DNA from: Oscillospiraceae bacterium
Lineage (GTDB): Bacteria; Bacillota; Clostridia; Oscillospirales; Ruminococcaceae
NCBI GenBank assembly: GCA_900762805.1
Contig: CAAFHY010000207.1
Coordinates: 1-12,197 of the forward strand
Reading direction: 5' to 3'
Length of the DNA: 12,197 bases
The position numbers and the translations under genes are program-made. Shown here in pieces: positions 6,538-12,197 of this stretch. The notes under the pieces were generated by a model. The model searched no databases. It was not told where the DNA came from and worked only from the letters and a program-made list of their open reading frames with translations. Within the stretch, counting starts at the first letter, position 1, and each line of letters starts with the position of its first letter.

Positions 6538-8712
6538 ATGGATAAGAAAAAGGAGATCCGCATTGCGTTAGCGGGTAACCCCAACTGCGGCAAGACCACG
6601 CTGTTCAATGATCTTACCGGCTCGAATCAGTACGTCGGCAACTGGCCGGGCGTCACCGTCGAGCGCAAGGAGGGCGTTCTGAAGGGCCACAAGGAGGTCG
6701 TCATCCAGGACCTGCCGGGCATCTATTCGCTGTCGCCCTACACGCTGGAGGAGGTCGTCGCCCGTCAGTATCTGGTCAATGACCGCCCTGACGCTATTCT
6801 GAATATCATCGACGGCACCAACATCGAGCGCAACCTTTACCTCACCACCCAGCTGCTGGAGCTGGGCATCCCGATGGTCGTTGCCGTCAACATGATGGAT
6901 CTGGTCCGCAAGCACGGTGACAAGATCGACCCTGCCAAGCTGGAAAAGGCTCTTGGCTGCCCCATCATTGAGATCAGTGCCTTGAAGGGCGAGGGCGGCA
7001 TGGTTGCCGCCGAGCGCGCCATCGACCTGGCCGGCAAGCACAAGGTCGGCGAGCTGCCGCACGTCTTTACCGGCAGCGTCGAGCACGCCATTGCCCACAT
7101 TGAGGAATCCATCGAGAGCCACGTCGAGCCCAATCTGCTCCGCTGGTACGCCATCAAGCTGTTTGAGCGCGACGAGCGCATCGTCAAGAACCTTGAGCTG
7201 GATGCCGACACCATGTCGCACATCGAGCAGCACATTGCCGACTGCGAAGCCGAGCTGGATGACGACGCCGAAAGCATCATCACCAACCAGCGCTACGCCT
7301 ATATCACCCGCCTGGTCTCCCAGTCGGTCAGCAAGGCCGCCGAGAAGCACAGCCTGTCGCTTTCCGACCGCATCGACCGCGTTGTGACCAACCGCATCCT
7401 GGCCCTGCCCATCTTCATTGCCGTTATGGCCGGCGTTTACTACATTGCCATCACGACGGTCGGCGATTTCCTGACCGAGTGGACCAATGAGACGCTGTTC
7501 AGCGAATGGATCTGCGGCGGCCTGCGCACGCTGATGGAAAACGCCAACTGCGCCCCGTGGCTGACCGGCCTTGTGGTTGACGGCATTGTGGCCGGCGTCG
7601 GCGCCGTCATCGGCTTTGTGCCCCAGATGCTGGTGCTCTTCCTGCTGCTGTCCATCCTTGAGGATGTCGGCTATATGGCCCGTGTCGCCTTCATCATGGA
7701 CCGTATCTTCCGCGGCCTCGGCCTCTCCGGCAAGAGCTTCATCCCGATGCTCATCGCCACCGGCTGCGGCGTTCCGGGCGTTATGGCCTCGCGTACCATT
7801 GAGAATGAGCGCGACCGCCGTATGACCATCATGACCACCTGCTTCATGCCCTGCGGCGCGAAAATGCCCATCATCGCCATGTTTGCCGGCGCTCTGTTCA
7901 ACAATTCGTGGATAGTCGCCGCTTCGGCCTACTTCATCGGCATTCTGGCCGTCATCGTTTCGGGCATCATCCTGAAAAAGACCCGTATGTTCGCGGGCGA
8001 TCCGGCTCCCTTTGTTATGGAGCTGCCCGCCTACCATCTGCCCAGCGTCAGGAACGTTCTCGCCGCCACCTGGGAGCGCGGCTGGAGCTTCATCAAGCGC
8101 GCCGGCACCGTCATCCTGCTTTCCTCGGTCATTCTGTGGTTCCTGCAGGGCTTCGGCTTTGTTGACGGCAAGTTCGCCATGGTCGAGGATAACAATACGT
8201 CGATCCTCGCCGCCATCGGCAACTTCGTGGCGCCCATCTTCGCGCCGCTCGGCTTTGGCAACTGGAAGGCTGCCGTGGCCACCTTCACCGGCCTCATCGC
8301 CAAGGAAAACGTGCTGAGCACCTTCGGTGTCCTCTATGGCATCGCCGAGGTCAGCGACGCCGCCGAGGAGATCTGGGAATTCCTCGTGCAGGATTACACC
8401 GGTCTGATGGCCTACAGCTTCATGATCTTCAATCTGCTGTGCGCCCCCTGCTTCGCTGCTATGGGTGCCATCAAGCGTGAGATGAATAACCCGAAGTGGA
8501 CGTTCGCCGCTATCGGCTATATGTGCGGCTTCGCCTATGTGATCTCGCTCATTGTCTATCAGCTCGGTATGCTTATCCAGGGCAACGGCTTTACCGTCTG
8601 GACCGGCGTTGCTTTCGCTCTGCTGATCGGCCTGCTCTGCCTCCTGTTCCGCAAGAACAAGTACAACCAGAACACGCTGTCAGTCAATACCGTCGTGGCG
8701 GCCGGCAAGTAA
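6538..8712 (+). CDS. feoB: Ferrous iron transporter FeoB
   Basis: The inner-membrane Fe(II) importer with an N-terminal G domain. In the 724 residues the GTPase motifs are G1 GNPNCGKTT (13-21), G3 DLPG (58-61), G4 NMMD (118-121) and G5 SALKG (147-151). A helical GDI-like spacer runs to about residue 270, and membrane segments follow. The first gate motif holds Cys410 in ATGCGVPG and Cys439 in FMPCGAK. The second gate carries GLIAKENVLSTFG. CAPC (635-638) lies in a late membrane segment. Length and order are those of a complete single-chain FeoB. It is followed by a small Cys-rich partner and a strong terminator, and its transcription starts at the operator-controlled promoter upstream of feoA1. 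Confidence 0.97.
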   Translation: MDKKKEIRIALAGNPNCGKTTLFNDLTGSNQYVGNWPGVTVERKEGVLKGHKEVVIQDLPGIYSLSPYTLEEVVARQYLVNDRPDAILNIIDGTNIERNLYLTTQLLELGIPMVVAVNMMDLVRKHGDKIDPAKLEKALGCPIIEISALKGEGGMVAAERAIDLAGKHKVGELPHVFTGSVEHAIAHIEESIESHVEPNLLRWYAIKLFERDERIVKNLELDADTMSHIEQHIADCEAELDDDAESIITNQRYAYITRLVSQSVSKAAEKHSLSLSDRIDRVVTNRILALPIFIAVMAGVYYIAITTVGDFLTEWTNETLFSEWICGGLRTLMENANCAPWLTGLVVDGIVAGVGAVIGFVPQMLVLFLLLSILEDVGYMARVAFIMDRIFRGLGLSGKSFIPMLIATGCGVPGVMASRTIENERDRRMTIMTTCFMPCGAKMPIIAMFAGALFNNSWIVAASAYFIGILAVIVSGIILKKTRMFAGDPAPFVMELPAYHLPSVRNVLAATWERGWSFIKRAGTVILLSSVILWFLQGFGFVDGKFAMVEDNNTSILAAIGNFVAPIFAPLGFGNWKAAVATFTGLIAKENVLSTFGVLYGIAEVSDAAEEIWEFLVQDYTGLMAYSFMIFNLLCAPCFAAMGAIKREMNNPKWTFAAIGYMCGFAYVISLIVYQLGMLIQGNGFTVWTGVAFALLIGLLCLLFRKNKYNQNTLSVNTVVAAGK

Positions 8713-8756
8713 GCGCCGCACATCATCCGAACCAAACCGTGAAAGGAGTTTGACTT

Positions 8757-8933
8757 ATGCTGGATTTTCTTGCTCAGAATGCCGCCACCATCGTGGGCGC
8801 GCTGCTGGTGGCTGCCCTGCTCGTCTTTGTGATCGTCAGGCAGCTCAAAAGCCGGAAGAAGGGAGAAAGCAGCTGCGGCGGCTCCTGCTCCGGTTGTCCC
8901 AATTCATCCTTCTGTCACCCTGTGAAGAAGTGA
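8757..8933 (+). CDS. FeoB-associated Cys-rich membrane protein
   Basis: A 58-residue protein beginning MLDFLAQNAATIVGALL. One membrane segment (about residues 11-27) is followed by a basic stop-transfer stretch RQLKSRKKG and a short cytoplasmic tail with four Cys in C-x3-C-x2-C-x6-C order (Cys40, 44, 47, 53; SCGGSCSGCPNSSFCH). This is the layout of the small Cys-rich proteins encoded after feoB in many Firmicutes. They may bind iron or a cluster near the FeoB cytoplasmic side, but their role is not settled. AAAGGAG lies nine bases before the ATG, the gene follows feoB by 44 bases, and it ends just before the operon terminator. Confidence 0.85.
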   Translation: MLDFLAQNAATIVGALLVAALLVFVIVRQLKSRKKGESSCGGSCSGCPNSSFCHPVKK

Positions 8934-8950
8934 CGCCTTTTCTTTCAGGC

Positions 8951-8985
8951 AAACGGCCGTGCCCGTCGGGCACGGCCGTTTGTTT
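8951..8985 (+). terminator. Terminator of the feo operon
   Basis: A 14-bp perfect stem, AAACGGCCGTGCCC (8951-8964) with GGGCACGGCCGTTT (8968-8981), and a 3-base loop is followed by GTTTT. It lies 17 bases after the stop of the small Cys-rich gene. It is the strongest intrinsic terminator in the window. Confidence 0.93.
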
Positions 8986-9260
8986 TATGAAAGCAGACGG
9001 AAAAGGGCGGGGAAGGCCGCTATGCTTTATCCGTGCGGAGGGATGCAGGCGGCGGAGCAGCGGCCGGCTTTTATTTCAGGATGCGGATGGGAAAGGCGGA
9101 GGGAATGGACATCGGCCGGGCAAATATAAACGGGCAGATCATATAAGCGATTAGATGCTGTGGGCCGGCGGCAAGCCGGGAGGACAGCAGAAGCGGAGTT
9201 CTGCTGGGCGGCAGCAGGCGGCCGCGGCGCTTTCGCCGCGCTTCTTTGCCGTTTCCCGCA
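8986..9260. other. Non-coding stretch with three small hairpins
   Basis: No gene is supported between the feo terminator and the prfB promoter. Three neighbouring hairpins are present: CCGGC/GCCGG (9165-9179), CAGCAGAA/TTCTGCTG (9185-9206, 6-base loop) and CGCGGCG/CGCCGCG (9223-9240, loop CTTT). The last is followed by CTTCTTT, which could act as a weak terminator. The open frames here lack ribosome binding sites and family features. Confidence 0.5.
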
Positions 9261-9268
9261 ATTAAATG

Positions 9269-9297
9269 TTGAGAAAGCGCGTCGGATATGGTATACT
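9269..9297 (+). promoter_or_regulatory. Promoter of prfB
   Basis: TTGAGA (9269-9274), a 17-base spacer and TATACT (9292-9297) with a preceding TG (extended -10, TGGTATACT) form a good sigma-A promoter. Transcription should start near 9303, leaving a leader of about 54 bases before prfB. Confidence 0.8.
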
Positions 9298-9356
9298 GAA
9301 ATTTACTGAAAGAAGAAAGCCCGCGTTCTGCGGCGCAAAACATTTACGGAGCCGAT

Positions 9357-10472
9357 ATGATCACTGAAGAATACTATTCCCGTCTTGAGGCGCTCAGGCC
9401 TGAGATCGAAAACATCAAGGCTGCGCTCAATCTGCCGGCCGCCGAGCGCGAGCTGACCGAGATCCACGAGAAAACGGCCGCGCCCGATTTCTGGAACGAC
9501 GCCGCGGCCGGCCGCACCATCCTGACCCGTCAGTCGCAGCTCAAGAATAAGATTGAGAGCGCCCGGAAGCTGGACACGGCCTACGACGACTGCGCCACGC
9601 TGCTGGAAATGGCCGACGAGGCCGGCGACGATTCGCTGGCTGACGAGATCGAGCAGGAATTCAAGGCGCTGGAGGAAACGGTCGCCCGCCGCCGCCTCGA
9701 TACGCTGCTGACCGGCGAATATGACCACAATAATGCCATCCTCACCTTTCACGCGGGGGCCGGCGGCACCGAGGCGCAGGATTGGGCCGAGATGCTCTAC
9801 CGGATGTACCGTATGTATGCTGAAAAGAACGGCTTCAAGGTCAAGGTGCTCGATTATCTGGACGGCGACGAGGCCGGCATCAAGAGCGCCAGTATCCTCA
9901 TCGAGGGAGAGAACGCCTATGGCTACCTCAAGAGCGAGAACGGCGTCCACCGGCTGGTGCGCGTCTCGCCCTTTGACGCCAGCGGCCGCCGCCACACCTC
10001 CTTTGCCTCGCTGGAGGTCATGCCGGAAATCGGCGACGATATCGACATTGAGATCCGCGATGAGGATCTCAAGATCGACACCTACCGCTCCGGCGGCGCA
10101 GGCGGCCAGCACGTCAACAAGACCGAGTCGGCCATCCGCATCACCCACATCCCGACCGGTATTGTCGTGGCCTGCCAGAACGAGCGCAGCCAGTATCAGA
10201 ACAAGGACGTTGCCATGAAGATGCTGCGCTCCAAGCTCATCCGCATCAAGGAGCAGGAGCATCTCGACAAGATCGAGGATATCAAGGGCGTGCAGAAGGA
10301 GATCGCCTGGGGCTCACAGATCCGCAGCTACGTTTTCATGCCTTACACGCTGGTCAAGGATCACCGCACCGGCTATGAGCAGGGCAATGTGCAGGCTGTC
10401 ATGGACGGCGATATCGGCGGCTTTATCGACGCTTACCTCGTCATGAAAAGCCGCGAGGGCACTGAGGCATAG
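9357..10472 (+). CDS. prfB: Peptide chain release factor 2 (RF2)
   Basis: Recognises UAA and UGA stop codons and triggers peptide release on the ribosome. The 371 residues are full length. An N-terminal coiled-coil domain is followed by the decoding domain with the RF2 tripeptide Ser204-Pro205-Phe206 (VSPFDASGRRHTSF), and the catalytic Gly249-Gly250-Gln251 in SGGAGGQHVNKTES, which contacts the peptidyl-transferase centre. GGAG (9348-9351) lies five bases before the ATG. The frame is open from the first codon, so there is no internal UGA and no CUU-UGA frameshift site near codon 25 as in many bacteria. Its own stop is UAG, which RF2 does not read. It is followed after 69 bases by alr. Confidence 0.96.
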   Translation: MITEEYYSRLEALRPEIENIKAALNLPAAERELTEIHEKTAAPDFWNDAAAGRTILTRQSQLKNKIESARKLDTAYDDCATLLEMADEAGDDSLADEIEQEFKALEETVARRRLDTLLTGEYDHNNAILTFHAGAGGTEAQDWAEMLYRMYRMYAEKNGFKVKVLDYLDGDEAGIKSASILIEGENAYGYLKSENGVHRLVRVSPFDASGRRHTSFASLEVMPEIGDDIDIEIRDEDLKIDTYRSGGAGGQHVNKTESAIRITHIPTGIVVACQNERSQYQNKDVAMKMLRSKLIRIKEQEHLDKIEDIKGVQKEIAWGSQIRSYVFMPYTLVKDHRTGYEQGNVQAVMDGDIGGFIDAYLVMKSREGTEA

Positions 10473-10541
10473 ACCGCGCCGCCGGCCGGCGCATATATAA
10501 GATAGATAGAGCCGCCAGCGCGGCATGAAGGAGCATATGGA

Positions 10542-11675
10542 ATGGGTATCACGCAGACCACGGCGTTTATCGATCTTGACGCCATCCGCCATAATTTCGG
10601 CGAGGTTCGCCGGTCGATCAGGGACAATGTCGCTATCATGGCCATCGTAAAGGCCGACGCCTACGGGCACGGGGCGCGCGGCGTCTGCCGCGAGCTGGTC
10701 GCCTGCGGGGTTGACTGGTTCGGCGTGGCCCGCCTGTCGGAGGCCGTCGAGCTGCGCCGCTTCGGCATTGTCAAGCCGATACTCATCCTCGGCTACACGG
10801 CGCCCACGCTGGCCCGCACGCTCGGCGAGGAAAAGCTGACGCAGACCGTTTTCAACGAGGATTACGCCCGCGCTCTGAGCGAGGCGGCCGTGGCGGCCGG
10901 TGTCAGGATCGACTGCCACATCAAGCTTGATACCGGCATGACCCGCCTCGGCTTCTACGGCGGTACACCTGCCGAAACGGCTGACCGCGTGGCGGGCATC
11001 CTTTCGTTGCCCGGTCTGCGCTTCATCGGTATCTTCACCCACTTCAGTGTGGCCGATGAAACCGACAGCGACAGCGTTGCCTTTACCTGCCGCCAGGGCG
11101 ACTGCTTTGCCCAGACGGTCGAGGAGCTGAAGCGGCGCGGCTTCAGCTTCCAACTGGTACACGCCTGCAACAGCGCCGGTACGCTCGGCCTGCCGCAGTA
11201 CCATTTCGATATGGTGCGCCCCGGCATCATACTATACGGCTATGCGCCCGACGGTGCGCGCTGTGCCCGCTTCCGTCCGGCGATGGAGCTGAAAACGGTG
11301 GTGGAATCGGTCAAGACGGTCGGTCCGGGCGCCGCCGTCAGCTACGGCCGCACCTTTGTGGCCGACCGTGAGATGCGCGTTGCGGCCCTTGCGGCCGGCT
11401 ATGCCGACGGCATCCACCGCGGTCTTTCGGGCAAGAGCTATGTCTGGATCAACGGCGAGCTTGCTCCCATGATCGGCACGATCTGTATGGACCAGATGAT
11501 GGTCGATGTCACAGGGCTGCCCGTTCAGATGGGCGACGAGGCCACCATTTTCGGCGGCGACAGTCCCATCGGCGCCGACAGCGTGGCCGGTCTTTGCGGC
11601 ACCATCAGCTATGAGTGCGTCTGTGCCGTCACCCGCCGTGTACCGCGGGTTTACCTGCATGAGGAGGGGCGTTAG
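10542..11675 (+). CDS. alr: Alanine racemase
   Basis: PLP enzyme converting L-alanine to D-alanine for peptidoglycan. Of its 377 residues, Lys37 in AIVKADAYGHGA is the Schiff-base lysine, and Tyr268 in AVSYGRTF is the opposing catalytic base from the partner subunit. CMDQMMVDV (315-323) carries the Met and Asp of the substrate entry region. The N-terminal TIM barrel and C-terminal beta domain both look intact. AAGGAG (10528-10533) lies eight bases before the ATG; an ATG at 10537 is out of frame. It may share the prfB transcript, since no terminator with a T-tract lies between them. The intergenic GCGCC/GGCGC stem has none. Confidence 0.96.
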   Translation: MGITQTTAFIDLDAIRHNFGEVRRSIRDNVAIMAIVKADAYGHGARGVCRELVACGVDWFGVARLSEAVELRRFGIVKPILILGYTAPTLARTLGEEKLTQTVFNEDYARALSEAAVAAGVRIDCHIKLDTGMTRLGFYGGTPAETADRVAGILSLPGLRFIGIFTHFSVADETDSDSVAFTCRQGDCFAQTVEELKRRGFSFQLVHACNSAGTLGLPQYHFDMVRPGIILYGYAPDGARCARFRPAMELKTVVESVKTVGPGAAVSYGRTFVADREMRVAALAAGYADGIHRGLSGKSYVWINGELAPMIGTICMDQMMVDVTGLPVQMGDEATIFGGDSPIGADSVAGLCGTISYECVCAVTRRVPRVYLHEEGR

Positions 11676-11676
11676 A

Positions 11677-11728
11677 CCGGCGGCAAGGCTGATTTGCCGC
11701 TTTACAAACGAGCCGCCGGCTTCTTTTT
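11677..11728 (+). terminator. Terminator of alr, with an alternative pairing
   Basis: CCGGCGGC (11677-11684) pairs with GCCGCCGG (11712-11719), and the stem is followed by CTTCTTTTT. A second hairpin, GCGGCAA (11680-11686) with TTGCCGC (11694-11700), uses part of the same left arm, so the two cannot both be complete. The position, directly after the alr stop, supports termination. Confidence 0.7.
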
Positions 11729-11981
11729 GTCCCGCTGCCCGCAAAAAAGCGGGAGACACGGCCGTCCCCAGGCGCCGCTGCCCGATGTGCCGGCTGCCGC
11801 CATCCGGTATGCCCAAGCCGCAGGCGCTGTTTCCCGGAGAAGGCCGGACAGGGCCTTTGCCTGCTTCCGCCGTCTGTGCCGGAAGGTGAAACGATCTGCA
11901 GGCATATGCCGGAGAGGCAGGGGCGTGAGGCTTCGAACAACCCCGCTTCTATCACACAGCGCTGTATAAAATATAGAAAAT
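11729..11981. other. Non-coding stretch
   Basis: No gene is supported here. The open frames on both strands are short, lack ribosome binding sites and have low-complexity Arg/Pro/Ala composition typical of shadow frames in GC-rich DNA. A small stem CCCGC/GCGGG around AAAAAA (11738-11753) and the palindrome GGCATATGCC near 11900 are the only structures seen. Confidence 0.45.
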
Positions 11982-12040
11982 AGAGCATATTTTCAGTCGC
12001 GAACGGGCCGCCCCGTCTTTTGCTGAAAACATGCTCTTTT
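11982..12040. terminator. Large two-part hairpin, probable bidirectional terminator
   Basis: AGAGCAT (11982-11988) plus TTTTCAG (11990-11996) pair with CTGAAAA (12023-12029) plus ATGCTCT (12031-12037), interrupted by a single A-C mismatch. The 26-base apex holds a second stem ACGGG/CCCGT (12003-12016). The right end continues TTT on the + strand. On the minus strand the stem is followed by ATTTTCTATATTTT. It could end a leftward gene lying beyond the window as well as any rightward transcript. Confidence 0.6.
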
Positions 12041-12077
12041 GTCATGCGTCTTCTGGATGCTTGCAAAGCGGCCGCTT

Positions 12078-12175
12078 GGCTTTTTGCCGCCCACGAACAC
12101 GGCCGCCTATAATTCTTTTACATGCGGTCGATTTTGGCCGTGATCCGGCTTATTGCCGCTCGCAAACACGGCTGC
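12078..12175. repeat. Imperfect 29-base direct repeat, two copies 69 bases apart
   Basis: The copies are 12078-12106 and 12147-12175, matching at 24 of 29 positions. They start GGCTTTTTGCCGC and GGCTTATTGCCGC. Both contain AACACGGC. The 69-base period is a multiple of three, so on the minus strand both read AAVF-x2-G-x-KP in one frame, but a TAG separates them. Non-coding repeat or decayed coding repeat cannot be decided within the window. Confidence 0.55.
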
Positions 12176-12197
12176 GGCGCTGACCGCCGGCCGCCAC

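Noticed and set aside
6568..8037. A 489-codon minus-strand open frame antisense to feoB
   Set aside because: Its length is striking, but it comes from codon bias in the opposite strand. The protein is a His/Asp/Gly-rich shadow with no recognisable fold, and feoB on the + strand is complete.
9071..9343. Minus-strand 90-codon frame between feo and prfB
   Set aside because: It runs through the prfB promoter and three hairpins, has no convincing ribosome binding site, and shows no family features.
9303..10262. A 319-codon minus-strand open frame antisense to prfB
   Set aside because: Same shadow effect. The composition is dominated by Leu/Val/Gly/Asp repeats and prfB is intact on the other strand.
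12107..12196. Possible C-terminal end of a minus-strand gene entering from the right
   Set aside because: Only 29 codons are open before a TAG at 12109-12107, which is not significant at this GC content. It is mentioned only through the repeat.

Overview
The window is a GC-rich bacterial chromosome segment with compact operons, strong AGGAGG-type ribosome binding sites, sigma-A-type promoters and many GC-rich intrinsic terminators. The gene set is a liv operon, a feoA-feoA-feoB operon with a small Cys-rich FeoB-associated protein, a DtxR-family repressor, prfB and alr. Together with the style of these features, it points to a high-GC gut Clostridia lineage (Oscillospirales/Ruminococcaceae-like). 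That placement is inference from gene content and composition, not from a marker phylogeny.

Region 1 (1-4894) is a complete branched-chain amino acid type ABC importer on the + strand: lipoprotein binding protein (livJ/livK type), permeases livH and livM, and ATPases livG and livF. livM-livG and livG-livF are start/stop coupled. The binding-protein gene is separated from livH by about 150 bases of hairpin-forming sequence, probably setting stoichiometry.

Region 2 (4895-5335) has no protein gene. It holds a tRNA-like remnant on the minus strand and a run of hairpins, three of which are tandem intrinsic terminators facing leftward, downstream of the DtxR-family gene.

Region 3 (5336-8981) is an iron-uptake unit. 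A short DtxR/IdeR-like repressor on the minus strand is divergent from feoA1-feoA2-feoB and a 58-residue Cys-rich membrane protein on the + strand. The feo promoter is a perfect TTGACA-N17-TATAAT. A 24-bp palindrome lies over its predicted transcription start, and a second copy of the same core (GTTAG-N6-CTAAC) lies 101 bp upstream. The layout indicates that iron-loaded repressor shuts off Fe(II) import.

Region 4 (8982-11675) has about 370 bases with small hairpins, then a good promoter, prfB (peptide release factor 2, encoded without the usual programmed frameshift) and alr (alanine racemase). Region 5 (11676-12197) has no convincing gene. It carries the alr terminator, a large two-part hairpin, and an imperfect 29-base direct repeat near the right edge. 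No CRISPR array, insertion sequence, phage gene or clearly novel multi-gene system was found. The least ordinary items are the tRNA-like remnant, the tandem terminators, and the pair of widely spaced DtxR-like operators.
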